Source of the DNA: Mycolicibacterium sp. TUM20985
GTDB lineage: Bacteria; Actinomycetota; Actinomycetes; Mycobacteriales; Mycobacteriaceae
NCBI RefSeq assembly: GCF_030295745.1
Contig: NZ_AP027291.1
Coordinates: forward strand, 5,642,001-5,706,000
Direction: 5' to 3'
DNA length: 64,000 nt
Shown: positions 32,068 through 40,886 of the stretch, piece by piece
Numbering within the stretch: position 1 is the first letter of the stretch
Layout of the letters: each line of letters starts with the position of its first letter
Translations under genes and position numbers: made by a program
Notes under the pieces: generated by a model
Database searches by the model: none
What the model saw: only the letters and a program-made list of their open reading frames with translations
What the model was told of the DNA's origin: nothing

Positions 32068-33204
32068 ATGACACGCACCGTCGACGCCCATCACGGGCTG
32101 CACAGCGAGCACGGGGCGATCGAGTCGGAGCACCCCGGCCGGTCCCGCAATCCGGTGATCAAGGTGCAGGACATCGCCTGGCTGGAGTTCGAGAAACCCG
32201 ACCTCGTCCGCGCCGAGGCATTCGCCCACGCCTTCGGATTCGCCACCGCGTTGCGAACCGAGGGCGAACTCCACTTGCGGGGCACCGACCCGGCGGCGCC
32301 CTGCCTGCTCGTCCGCAAGGGTGCGCGATCGCGATTCGTCGGGCTGGCGTTCACCGCCCACGACGAGGTCGACGTGCTCAGCCTGGCCGACGCAACGGGG
32401 GCGCCCACCCGCGCCCTGCCGGAGAGCATCGGCGGGATCGCGGTCGATCTGGTCGATCCGAGCGGCATCCCGGTACACGTCGTCGCGGGCACCCACCCGA
32501 CGGCACCGTTACCGCCGCAGACCCCGCACGTCCTGAACTCAGGCCACGAGGTGTTGCGCCCCAACGGAACTCAACGCCCACCCCGGATGCCGGCCAGAGT
32601 GCAGCGGCTGGGGCACGTGGTATTGCAGAGCACCCGATACCTCGAGGCGCTGAACTGGTACCTCGACCACCTCGGGCTGATCGTCAGCGACTTCCTGTAC
32701 TACCCCGGGCAGCGAGACAGGGGCCCCACCATGAGCTTCATCCGCTGCGACCGCGGCGACACCCCCGCCGATCACCATTCGCTGGCGATGGCCCTCGGCC
32801 CGCGAAACCGGTACGTGCACTCGGCGTATCAGGTGGCGGACCTCGACGCGCTCGCCGCCGGCGGTGAATACCTCCGCGAGCGCGGGTACCACCGGTCATG
32901 GGGCATCGGGCGCCACATCCAGGGCAGCCAGATCTTCGACTACTGGCGCGATCCCGACGGTTTCCTCGTCGAGCACTTCACCGACGGGGACATGTTCGAC
33001 GCCTTCCTCGAGCCCGGCTGGGCGCCGTTCACCGCGTCCGGGCTGTCGCAGTGGGGCCCGCCGGTGACCAAGGACTTCCTCGGCATCACACCCGGCCGGG
33101 ATGCGGTCGACGAGCTGCGATCGATGGTGACCGCGGTCCGTGCCCGGGACAACGAAATCACCCTCTCCCGCCTCGGCGGCTTACTGAAGGTAGCCAGCTC
33201 GTGA
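32068..33204 (+). CDS. Extradiol ring-cleavage dioxygenase (VOC family)
   Basis: 378-residue two-module vicinal oxygen chelate enzyme. The catalytic C-terminal module carries the Fe(II) ligands H183 (R-L-G-H-V-V), H251 (R-Y-V-H-S-A) and E302 (F-L-V-E-H-F); the N-terminal module is a degenerate copy. It should cleave a catechol-type ring beside the hydroxyl groups. First gene of a four-gene coupled operon; AAGGGAGCGACG precedes the ATG. Members of this branch act on bulky aromatics or ring-opened terpenoids; substrate unknown. Confidence 0.85.
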   Translation: MTRTVDAHHGLHSEHGAIESEHPGRSRNPVIKVQDIAWLEFEKPDLVRAEAFAHAFGFATALRTEGELHLRGTDPAAPCLLVRKGARSRFVGLAFTAHDEVDVLSLADATGAPTRALPESIGGIAVDLVDPSGIPVHVVAGTHPTAPLPPQTPHVLNSGHEVLRPNGTQRPPRMPARVQRLGHVVLQSTRYLEALNWYLDHLGLIVSDFLYYPGQRDRGPTMSFIRCDRGDTPADHHSLAMALGPRNRYVHSAYQVADLDALAAGGEYLRERGYHRSWGIGRHIQGSQIFDYWRDPDGFLVEHFTDGDMFDAFLEPGWAPFTASGLSQWGPPVTKDFLGITPGRDAVDELRSMVTAVRARDNEITLSRLGGLLKVASS

Positions 33205-34139
33205 CCACCACCATCCTGCACACGGCCGACGACTGGTTCGTCCAGACGGACACCGGCGCCGTACGGATCGACACCACGGCGACCACCACCGGAGAACTCC
33301 TGCGCGACCGGCCGGCCATCGAGACGGCGAGCCGGGGATCGGGCGGCGTGGCCGTCGAGTCCCTGGCCCTGGTGTCGCCGGTGACCGCCCCGTGCCGCGT
33401 CGTGGCGCAGATGACGAACTTCGTCTCACACGTCGAGGACTCCGGCATGGACCCGGCCACCATCCCATTGACGTTCTTCCGGAAGGCATCCGGCTCGATC
33501 AACGGTCCCAGCGATGACATCGTCAAGCCGGCCCACGTCCGGTTCCTCGACTACGAGGTCGAGATCGGCCTCGTCTTCGGTAGGGAGTTGCCCGTCGGCA
33601 CCACGCTGACCGAGGCAAACCTTGGCGACTACATCGCCGGCCTGGTCGTCACCAACGACGTGTCGGCCCGCGACGTGCAATTGCCGAAAACCCAGTTCTA
33701 CGAAGCGAAGTCCTACCCCACGTTCACCCCGGTCGGCCCGTTCCTGGTCCTCCTCGAGGCCCACGAGCTGATGCGCTTCGGTGAGCTGCGGCTGCAGCTC
33801 AGCGTCAACGGCGAGGTCCGCCAGAACACGGTCGTGGCGGGTGACATGATCTACCGTCCGCTGCGCACCCTGCAGGAACTGACCCGCTTCCAGCGGATGG
33901 ACGTCGGGGATCTGCTGCTCACCGGAACACCCGCCGGCACCGCGCTGAGCGCACCCCCGAAGCCAATCGAGATCATCGGCCACCTGCTGCCGCCGGCGCT
34001 GAAGTGGAAGGCGTTCTTCAAGAGCCAGTCCAAGAACGCCAAGTACCTGCACGACGGTGACGTCGTCGAGGCCGGTGTCGCCACCGACGACAAGGCGATC
34101 GATCTGGGCACCCAGCGCGCGGTGGTCCGGTACGCATGA
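33201..34139 (+). CDS. Fumarylacetoacetate hydrolase-family enzyme
   Basis: 312-residue FAH-family protein starting at GTG 33201, overlapping the dioxygenase stop by four bases. The metal-binding segment is visible as D-Y-E-V-E-I-G-L-V-F-G and the later N-D-V-S-A-R-D, with L-L-T-G-T-P-A-G-T close to the end. It should hydrolyse or hydrate the ring-fission product made by the preceding dioxygenase (a hydrolase or hydratase of the 2-hydroxy-dienoate kind). Clear operon partner; exact reaction inferred. Confidence 0.83.
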   Translation: MTTTILHTADDWFVQTDTGAVRIDTTATTTGELLRDRPAIETASRGSGGVAVESLALVSPVTAPCRVVAQMTNFVSHVEDSGMDPATIPLTFFRKASGSINGPSDDIVKPAHVRFLDYEVEIGLVFGRELPVGTTLTEANLGDYIAGLVVTNDVSARDVQLPKTQFYEAKSYPTFTPVGPFLVLLEAHELMRFGELRLQLSVNGEVRQNTVVAGDMIYRPLRTLQELTRFQRMDVGDLLLTGTPAGTALSAPPKPIEIIGHLLPPALKWKAFFKSQSKNAKYLHDGDVVEAGVATDDKAIDLGTQRAVVRYA

Positions 34140-35680
34140 CCGCCGACGGCGCCCGTCGGGTATCCGTCGCCATCCTCGGCGCCGGGCCCACCGGCGTCAC
34201 GGTCGCCACGCTGCTCGCCAAGTACGGCGTGGATTGCCTGGTGCTCGACCGCTGGTCCGGGGTGTACCCGCAGCCGCGCGCGGTGCATCTGGATGACGAG
34301 ATCTTCCGCGTCCTGGCCCGGTTGGGCATCGGCGAGGAGTTCGCCGCGATCTCCCGCCCCGCCCTCGGACTTCGACTACTCGACTCCACCATGACCACGC
34401 TGACGGAGTTCACCCGCGCTACTGGCCTGAGCCGCAACGGTTTTCCCCAGGCCAACATGTTCGATCAGCCGGAACTCGAAGGGCTGTTGCGGAGCAATCT
34501 GACGCGGTACCCCCACGCCGAGTTGCGCGGTGACGCCGAGGTGACGGCGGTCGCACAGGACCGCGACGGGCAGGTCCGCGTCACCTACGTCGACCGGACC
34601 GACGGGAGCGAGCACGTCGTCGACGCGGCCTACGTGCTCGGGTGCGACGGCGCCAACAGCCTGGCGCGAGCCCGAATCGGTTCCCGCATGGACGATCTCG
34701 GCTTCGAACAGCGCTGGCTGGTGGTCGACGTCGCGACGGCGGCGGAGCTGAACCAGTGGGAGGGTGTGCATCAGGTGTGCGATCCGGTCCGTGCGGGGAC
34801 CTACATGCGCATCGGCGAGACCCGCTACCGCTGGGAGTTCCGCCTCCTCGAGGGTGAGACGGCCGCCAACTTCGACACCATGTCCACGCTGCGACCGCTG
34901 ATCGAGCCGTGGGTGACCGGCGTCGGCACCGACGACCTCGCCCTGGTCCGCGTCACCGAGTACACCTTCCGGGCGCAGATCGCCGACCGCTGGCGCCGCG
35001 ACCGCATCTTCCTGCTCGGCGACGCCGCCCACCTCACCCCGCCCTTCATCGGTCAGGGGATGGGCGCCGGTGTGCGGGACGCGGTGAACCTGGCGTGGAA
35101 GCTGGCCGGGGTGCTCCGCGGCTGGTTGCCCACCTCGGTGCTAAACACCTACGAGCAGGAACGAAAGCCGCACGCTGCGAGCATGATTCGGCTCGCTCTC
35201 GGAGTGGGACGGGCGATGACGGCGGGTGGCGACTTCGGCAACCTGGTCCGCCGGTTCGTCCTGCCGCAGCTGCACCGGCTACCCGGCCTCAGCGCCAAGC
35301 TGCTCGACAGCGAGACCCCGCCGCTCTGCCGGACCGCCCTCGTCGACAGGTCGAGGGCCACCCCGTGGGGTCTGGCGGGCCGGCTGTGCCCCAACCCCGC
35401 GGTGTCGGTCGACACACGTCTCGACGCGGAGCTCGGCGACGGGTTCGCGATCGTCACCTCGACCGTTCCCAGCCCGGTCGAGCGTGCCCTCATCGCCCGC
35501 CGCGGTGCGGTCCTGCACGTCACGGCTCCGGAAGCCGAGCTGGCCCAATGGTTGCGACGCGGACGCGCGACGGCCGCGCTCCTCCGTCCCGACCGGACCG
35601 TCATGCTGGCGGGCCGACGCGTCGGCGCGCTGTGCGACGCCCTGCCCGAGTTTCACTCGACGGCACGGACGAACCGATGA
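34136..35680 (+). CDS. FAD-dependent aromatic hydroxylase (MhpA-like)
   Basis: 514-residue class A flavin monooxygenase. FAD-binding G-A-G-P-T-G-V (about 15-21), the D-G motif in C-D-G-A-N-S, and G-D-A-A-H-L-T-P-P-F-x-G-Q-G are all present; the C-terminal thioredoxin-like tail is as in 3-(3-hydroxyphenyl)propionate hydroxylase and related enzymes. It probably hydroxylates a phenol to the catechol cut by the dioxygenase. Translation is coupled by ATGA to the FAH gene before it and to the P450 after it. Confidence 0.85.
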   Translation: MTADGARRVSVAILGAGPTGVTVATLLAKYGVDCLVLDRWSGVYPQPRAVHLDDEIFRVLARLGIGEEFAAISRPALGLRLLDSTMTTLTEFTRATGLSRNGFPQANMFDQPELEGLLRSNLTRYPHAELRGDAEVTAVAQDRDGQVRVTYVDRTDGSEHVVDAAYVLGCDGANSLARARIGSRMDDLGFEQRWLVVDVATAAELNQWEGVHQVCDPVRAGTYMRIGETRYRWEFRLLEGETAANFDTMSTLRPLIEPWVTGVGTDDLALVRVTEYTFRAQIADRWRRDRIFLLGDAAHLTPPFIGQGMGAGVRDAVNLAWKLAGVLRGWLPTSVLNTYEQERKPHAASMIRLALGVGRAMTAGGDFGNLVRRFVLPQLHRLPGLSAKLLDSETPPLCRTALVDRSRATPWGLAGRLCPNPAVSVDTRLDAELGDGFAIVTSTVPSPVERALIARRGAVLHVTAPEAELAQWLRRGRATAALLRPDRTVMLAGRRVGALCDALPEFHSTARTNR

Positions 35681-36867
35681 CCACCAGGCACAACGGTGTT
35701 CCGGTCTATGCCCGCGACCTCTACGCTGCCGACGCGATCTTGGACCCCCATCCTCACTACGCCCGGATGCGCGACCTCGGCCCCGTGGTCTGGCTCCCCA
35801 GGCAACGCGTCTACGCACTGCCCCGCTACACCGAGTGCAAGGCCGTGTTGCGCGATGACGAGACGTTCATCTCCGGCGAGGGGGTCGCGCTCAACAGGTT
35901 GATCAATCGCCTGTCCCGCGGCACGACGCTCAACAGCGACGGCGCCGAACACGACGCGCGGCGCAAGCTGGTCGCGCACCGCATGCTGCCCAGGGCGCTC
36001 CGTGCGATCAGCGACGAGGTCGACGCGCAGGCCGCGTCGGTCGTCGACGCCGCGCTAATAAAGGGTGCGGTCGACGGGGTCTCCGACGTGGCGATGGCCT
36101 TGCCCATGGCCGTTGTCCCCGACCTCGTCGGCTGGCCCCGCGACCAGCGGGACAACTTGTTGCCCTGGGGCGGCGCCACGTTCGACGTCCTCGGCCCACT
36201 CAACAGGCACGCTCTCAAGGCGATGCCCGGCGCACTGCAGATGTTGCGCTTCGCCCGTCAGGTCGTGCGCAAGCGCGCCATGATCGAGGGAAGCCTGGGT
36301 CATGACGTCCTGCTGGCCGCCGACGATGGCAAGCTCTCGCACGCCGACTGCTCACCCCTGATGGTCGACTACATCGCCCCGTCTCTGGACACGACCATCA
36401 GTGCCATCTCGAACGCGCTGTACCTGTTCGCCACGCATCCCGAACAGTGGCAGCTGCTGCGCGACGACCCGACCCTCATCCCCAACGCGATCAACGAGGT
36501 GATTCGTTACGAGTCGCCGCTTCGGGCGTTCGCCCGAAAGGTGCTCCACGACCACGAACTCGGGGGCGCCACCATACCCGCGGGTGCCAGGGTGCTCGTC
36601 GTCTACGCGTCGGCCAACCGCGACGAACGCGAGTGGGACGCCCCCGACACCTTCGACATCCGACGAGACGCCACCCGCCACCTCGGCTTCGGGCAGGGGA
36701 CGCACGCATGCGCAGGCCAGGGCCTGGCCCGCCTCGAGACGAGCGCCATGCTGCGGGCACTCGCCGAACGGGTGCACCACCTCGAGCTGACCGGTCCGCC
36801 GACGTGGGCGATCAACAACATCATTAGGCGTCACGAGCGATTGCCCATCACACTGTTCAGCGTCTAG
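35677..36867 (+). CDS. Cytochrome P450
   Basis: 396-residue soluble P450. Heme-ligand cysteine C345 in F-G-Q-G-T-H-A-C-A-G, ExxR at E274-R277 (E-V-I-R), and the I-helix A-P-S-L-D-T-T at 234-240, in which the usual A-G-x-(D/E)-T-T is altered so that the glycine is replaced but D-T-T is kept. Starts at ATG 35677 overlapping the hydroxylase stop by four bases. No ferredoxin gene is in this operon, so an electron donor must come from elsewhere. It likely performs an earlier hydroxylation of the same substrate. Confidence 0.85.
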   Translation: MTTRHNGVPVYARDLYAADAILDPHPHYARMRDLGPVVWLPRQRVYALPRYTECKAVLRDDETFISGEGVALNRLINRLSRGTTLNSDGAEHDARRKLVAHRMLPRALRAISDEVDAQAASVVDAALIKGAVDGVSDVAMALPMAVVPDLVGWPRDQRDNLLPWGGATFDVLGPLNRHALKAMPGALQMLRFARQVVRKRAMIEGSLGHDVLLAADDGKLSHADCSPLMVDYIAPSLDTTISAISNALYLFATHPEQWQLLRDDPTLIPNAINEVIRYESPLRAFARKVLHDHELGGATIPAGARVLVVYASANRDEREWDAPDTFDIRRDATRHLGFGQGTHACAGQGLARLETSAMLRALAERVHHLELTGPPTWAINNIIRRHERLPITLFSV

Positions 36868-36921
36868 CTGGGCATACGTCGAGGGGGCGGCCACATCATT
36901 CATCCGGACGATCGCCGTACG

Positions 36922-38124
36922 GTGTCGTGGGCGATCGTCGGCGCCGGATGGGCTGCCGCGGTGACCGCGGTCATCGTCCAGCACGTCCTGGTGCCCTTCG
37001 ATGCGGGCGCCCACATGGGGCTGTTCACCAATGGCGGCGACCTGGACATCTATCGCCACGGCGGGCTTCGGGTGCTGCACGGCGAACCGCTCTACGCCAC
37101 GGAGGTGCCGCCGGGCGGCTGGTTCACCTACCCGCCGTTCGCGGCGCTCACCTTCGTTCCGCTGGCGCTGCTGACCTTTACGGCGGCGAAGGCGTGGTGG
37201 CTGCTGGTGTCCTTCTTGGCGCTCGTCGCGACCATCTGGCGCTGCGCGGTCACGCTCGGCTGGCAACCCGACCGCCGGCTGATGCTGCTGAGTCTGGCGC
37301 TGGGCTTCGTGGCGCTCGACCACCAGGCCGTGCGGGGCACCCTGTGGCAGGGCCAGGTCAACGTCGTGTTGATGGCGCTCATCGTCTGGGATCTGACCCG
37401 GCCGGACGGCTCCCGCCTGCGCGGCTGGTCGGTGGGGGTGGCGGCCGGCATGAAGCTGACCGCCATCGTGTTCGTCCCGTACCTGTTGCTCACGCGGCAG
37501 TGGCGGGCCGCGGCGACCGCCGTCGGGGCGGCCGCCCTGACCGTGGCGCTGAGCTGGGTGCTGATGCCCGCGGACGCAGGCGCCTACTGGGGACACGCCG
37601 TCGTCCAGACCGATCGCGTCGGCCCGCTGGCCCACGTCGGCAACTACTCCTTCGGCGGGATCCTGGCCACCCTCGCCGCACCAGGTCCGATGCCCGTCGC
37701 GTGGTGGCTGGTCCTCGTCGGCCTCGGGTGCATCCTGGGCTTCGCCGCAGCGCGACGGGCCGAGCACCACGGCCTCCGGTTGCTCGCCATCACGATCGTC
37801 GGCCTGCTGTCCTGCACCGTGCCACCGCTGGCGTGGGGGCACCACTGGGTGTGGACCGTGCCGCTGCTGGCGATCACGATCGATCGTGCCGCCAGGACCG
37901 CCGGGCGGGCTCGCCGGGGCTGGGTGGCCGCCACGGTGGCCGTCTACCTGCTGGGCTTCATGTGGTTCACCGCGTGGGTGTACCGGGTGCCCGGCGCGGT
38001 CCCCGGGATGGCGAAGGCCGCCAGGTTGCTCGTCGTCGGCTGCCACCCCGCGCTGTTCGTCGCCGTGGGCTGCGCGACCCTCGCGGTCACGCACCGATCG
38101 CGAGAAGGTAGAAAGCTGTCATGA
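36922..38124 (+). CDS. GT87 polyprenol-phosphate mannosyltransferase-like membrane protein
   Basis: 400-residue protein with about ten hydrophobic segments and an early acidic loop (G-G-D-L-D-I-Y-R) followed by W-F-T-Y-P-P-F, as in GT87/DUF2029 enzymes that add mannose from polyprenyl-phosphate-mannose to lipoarabinomannan-type glycans outside the membrane. The frame starts at GTG 36922, 54 bp after the P450 stop; the upstream sequence has no clear ribosome site, so the start is approximate. It overlaps the SDR gene by four bases. Whether it belongs with the P450 operon is uncertain. Confidence 0.75.
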   Translation: MSWAIVGAGWAAAVTAVIVQHVLVPFDAGAHMGLFTNGGDLDIYRHGGLRVLHGEPLYATEVPPGGWFTYPPFAALTFVPLALLTFTAAKAWWLLVSFLALVATIWRCAVTLGWQPDRRLMLLSLALGFVALDHQAVRGTLWQGQVNVVLMALIVWDLTRPDGSRLRGWSVGVAAGMKLTAIVFVPYLLLTRQWRAAATAVGAAALTVALSWVLMPADAGAYWGHAVVQTDRVGPLAHVGNYSFGGILATLAAPGPMPVAWWLVLVGLGCILGFAAARRAEHHGLRLLAITIVGLLSCTVPPLAWGHHWVWTVPLLAITIDRAARTAGRARRGWVAATVAVYLLGFMWFTAWVYRVPGAVPGMAKAARLLVVGCHPALFVAVGCATLAVTHRSREGRKLS

Positions 38125-38882
38125 CTGTGATGGACATGTTCCGCCTCGACGGCAAGGTCGCGATCGTCACCGGCGCCTCCTCCGGTCTCGGCGTGGCGTT
38201 CGCCGAGGCGTGCGCACTCGCTGGGGCCGACGTGGTCCTCGCGGCACGGCGCATCGAAAAGCTCAGCGACACGGCGGAATTGGTGTCCGCGGCAGGCCAG
38301 CGCGCATTGACCGTGCGCACCGACGTCACCGATCCCGACCAGTGCCAGGCGATGGTCGATGCGGCCATGGCCGAATTCGGTCGCGTCGACGTGCTGGTGA
38401 ACAACGCGGGCGTCGGAACGGCCGTGCCCGCGACCCGCGAGACACCAGAGGAGTTCCGTGCCGTCGTCGACATCAACCTGCACGGGTCGTACTGGACCGC
38501 GCAGGCCTGCGCCCGGGTCATGACGCCCGGCAGTTCGATCGTCAACATCTCGAGCATCCTCGGGTTGACGACCGCCGGACTCCCGCAGGCCGCCTACAGC
38601 GCGAGCAAGGCCGCGATCGTAGGTCTGACGCGAGACTTGGCTCAGCAGTGGGGATCTCGAAAGGGCATCCGGGTCAATGCGATCGCGCCGGGATTCTTCG
38701 AGTCCGAGATGACCGACCAGTACAAGCCGGGCTATCTCGAGTCGCTGAGCACGCGGTTCGTGCTACCGCGCATGGGCGATCCTGCTGAACTCGCGGCCAC
38801 GCTGGTGTGGCTGGCCTCCCCCGCCGCCGGGTACGTCACCGGCCAGACGATCGCGGTCGACGGCGGCGTGACGATCACCTAG
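38121..38882 (+). CDS. Short-chain dehydrogenase/reductase
   Basis: 253-residue classical SDR. NAD(P)-binding T-G-A-S-S-G-L-G, the N-N-A-G motif, catalytic Ser in I-S-S-I, and Y-x3-K in Y-S-A-S-K. It is translationally coupled (ATGA) to the mannosyltransferase gene, an unusual pairing. It could instead act with the upstream oxidation operon, oxidising an alcohol to a ketone; no substrate can be assigned. Confidence 0.87.
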   Translation: MTVMDMFRLDGKVAIVTGASSGLGVAFAEACALAGADVVLAARRIEKLSDTAELVSAAGQRALTVRTDVTDPDQCQAMVDAAMAEFGRVDVLVNNAGVGTAVPATRETPEEFRAVVDINLHGSYWTAQACARVMTPGSSIVNISSILGLTTAGLPQAAYSASKAAIVGLTRDLAQQWGSRKGIRVNAIAPGFFESEMTDQYKPGYLESLSTRFVLPRMGDPAELAATLVWLASPAAGYVTGQTIAVDGGVTIT

Positions 38883-38961
38883 CCTCGCGAGCGCCGCGCC
38901 ACTGTGCGGTTTCATCCGCGACTCGCCGCAGATTGAGTATCGATCCGCACACTCGGAGGCG

Positions 38962-39453
38962 TCAGGCCTCCAGCTGGTCGCGGATGCAGTCCAGGTTGGT
39001 CTGCATGTTCTGCTGCCAATCGGCCAGCCGCCGCGCGACGATCCTGCCCTCCAGCTCCGGCCTGGCGATGATCGCGGCGGTGAGCCCCGACGGGCTCAGA
39101 CCCATCCGGGCCCACTGCCGGATGAGCACGCCGTCGCTGGTCGGTTCGACCTCGAACGCCCACGTCGCGATGGGGCCCTGCCCGCCGACGACGTTCCACA
39201 CCCAGCGCTTCCCCTCGTCGACCTCCACGATCTCGCACTCGGTCTGCCAGGAGCCCATCGCCGGGTTCTCGTTGTAACCGCGGAAACGAGCGCCCACCGT
39301 CACGCGGTCGGCACCCCCGAGCCACTCGACGTCCTGCAACTCCGTCGAGCAGCGGGCAGGCAACCGGATGTCGGTGACCGCACGCCATGCCGACATCACG
39401 TCGGACCTGACCCGCTGCGTGACTTCGATCGTCGGCTGGTCGCGGTAGCGCAT
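38962..39453 (-). CDS. SRPBCC (START-like) lipid/ligand-binding protein
   Basis: 163-residue Bet v1-like helix-grip protein: strand, two helices, seven-stranded sheet, long C-terminal helix ending C-I-R-D-Q-L. The W-E-F-x-V-E-P region is typical of polyketide-cyclase-type SRPBCC proteins in mycobacteria. It should bind a hydrophobic ligand in the cytosol. ATG 39453 is used over the 11-codon longer frame. It faces the broken luciferase-like gene, with starts about 60 bp apart. Confidence 0.8.
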   Translation of the reverse strand: MRYRDQPTIEVTQRVRSDVMSAWRAVTDIRLPARCSTELQDVEWLGGADRVTVGARFRGYNENPAMGSWQTECEIVEVDEGKRWVWNVVGGQGPIATWAFEVEPTSDGVLIRQWARMGLSPSGLTAAIIARPELEGRIVARRLADWQQNMQTNLDCIRDQLEA

Positions 39454-39513
39454 GCTGGGCAGCCTGCCATAGTGCAGGGGACGCATCGGCGAGAACCAAA
39501 CCCGGGAGTGCCA

Positions 39514-39912
39514 GTGAAGGTCGGAGCCCTCGTCGAACCGCGCGCGCCCGGCGCCTCGGAGTTCGCGGTCGCCGCCGAACGGCTCGGTGTGGCCTCGCTA
39601 TGGGTGCCCGAGGTGTGGGGGTACGACGCGTTGACGGGGCTGGCCGTCCTCACCGCCAAGACCACGACGATCGGCCTGGGAACCTTTGTCGTCCAACTCG
39701 GTTCGCGCAGCCCGGCGCTCTTGGCGACGTCGGCTCTGAGCCTGCAAAAACTGTCGGGTGGCAGGTTCCGACGACCCGTGCAAACCACCCGCGAGACCAT
39801 CGAGATCATTCGCACGGTCAGCCGCGGAGAGCGCCTCGAGCACGTCGGCGAGGTCTATCCGCTGCCCCTGCCGGGGCTGGAGCGACTCATCGCCATCGTC
39901 TCGGACCAGTGA
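39514..39912 (+). pseudogene. Truncated LLM-class F420-dependent oxidoreductase
   Basis: The first 80 or so residues read as a clean luciferase-like, F420-type enzyme (V-G-A-L-V-E-P, L-W-V-P-E-V-W-G, L-G-T-F-V-V-Q). In intact relatives the sequence S-G-G-R-F is followed by about 20 residues before P-V-Q-x-T-R-E-T-I-E-I-I-R; here F-R-R-P-V-Q joins directly. After G-E-V-Y-P-L-P-L-P-G the similarity stops and the frame ends at 132 residues instead of over 300. It thus lost one internal segment and about two thirds of its length. GTG 39514 has GGGAG nearby. Its stop overlaps the transporter start (GTGA). Confidence 0.75.
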
Positions 39913-40778
39913 CGGCCGACCGGCCAGGGCGCTCGTCGACCGGGCCCGCCCTGCTCGTCGTGGGTGCGGCGACCTCGCAGGAGGTCGGGGCCGCGTTCGC
40001 CGTCGGACTGTTCGCCGCGCTCGGCGCAGGAGGCGCGACGTTCGCCCGAATCGCCGTCGCCGGCGCGGTGCTCTGGGTGGTGGTCCGCCCGAACGTCCGT
40101 CATCTCACCCGCAGGGCCTGGGGTGCGGCCGCTGCCCTGGGGATCTCGCTGGCCACCATGAACCTCTGCTTCTACGAGGCGATCTCACGGATTCCGTTGG
40201 GGATCGCGGTGACCGTCGAAGTCCTCGGCCCGCTGGTGCTCTCCGTGGCGCTGAGCCGACGCCGGAGCGCGTGGGCATGGGCACTGCTTGCCTTCACCGG
40301 GATCGCCGTACTCGGCGTGACGCCCGGCCAGACCGGTGCCGTCGATTGGGTCGGCGTGGGCTTCGCCGCAGCGGCGGCCGTCAGTTGGGCGGGGTACATC
40401 GTCGCGACTTCGCATGCTGCGCAGCTCTTTCCAAGACTGGACGCACTGGCGATCGCCACCGCGATCGGTGCCGTCCTGGTGGCTCCCATCGCGGTCGTCA
40501 CCTTCGGCGCGACGGCCGCGGTGCACTGGCACGTGGCCGCGCTGGCGATCGTCGTCGGGCTCATGAGTTCGGTACTTCCCTACTCGCTCGAACTGTGGTC
40601 ACTGCGCAGGCTCGACCCGGGCACGTTCGCCATCCTCACGTGCTCGTCACCGGTGATTGCGGTGCTCGCCGGCTGGGTAATCCTCGGTCAGCGGCTCAGG
40701 CCGATCGATTGTCTTGCCATCGTGCTCGTCACAGTCGCCAGCGCGGGAGCGGTACGCACGGCCCGTTTACCCCCCTAG
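39909..40778 (+). CDS. EamA/DMT-family transporter (RhtA-like)
   Basis: 289-residue membrane protein with ten hydrophobic segments in two EamA halves; the first half carries F-Y-E-A-I-S-R-I-P-L-G and the second ends with I-L-G-Q. Relatives export amino acids such as threonine or homoserine. GTG 39909 overlaps the stop of the broken luciferase-like gene, so the transporter was apparently translated from its ribosomes; the loss of that gene's middle and end did not remove the coupling site. Confidence 0.8.
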   Translation: MTADRPGRSSTGPALLVVGAATSQEVGAAFAVGLFAALGAGGATFARIAVAGAVLWVVVRPNVRHLTRRAWGAAAALGISLATMNLCFYEAISRIPLGIAVTVEVLGPLVLSVALSRRRSAWAWALLAFTGIAVLGVTPGQTGAVDWVGVGFAAAAAVSWAGYIVATSHAAQLFPRLDALAIATAIGAVLVAPIAVVTFGATAAVHWHVAALAIVVGLMSSVLPYSLELWSLRRLDPGTFAILTCSSPVIAVLAGWVILGQRLRPIDCLAIVLVTVASAGAVRTARLPP

Positions 40779-40802
40779 GGGTGTAGCCGTACACCCCTAG
40801 GG
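40773..40802. promoter_or_regulatory. Perfect 13-bp inverted repeat overlapping a stop codon
   Basis: CCCTAGGGGTGTA (40773-40785) and TACACCCCTAGGG (40790-40802) are exact reverse complements around GCCG; each arm also contains the self-complementary CCCTAGGG core. The left arm covers the transporter stop codon TAG (40776-40778). It can act as a terminator hairpin, but lacks a T-run; it may equally be a dimer-binding operator for the GlsB-like gene 85 bp downstream. Confidence 0.55.
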
Positions 40803-40886
40803 TGGAGTCAACTAGTACCAGCGTCGCGCAACCGCCCGACCTCCCGCCACCAAGCGCCCAGTGGGCGCGGATCGAAAGGCACTCAC

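Noticed and set aside
36352..38094. 580-codon open frame antisense to the P450/mannosyltransferase region
   Set aside because: Composition is proline/arginine/glycine-rich with no domain; shadow of two real genes.
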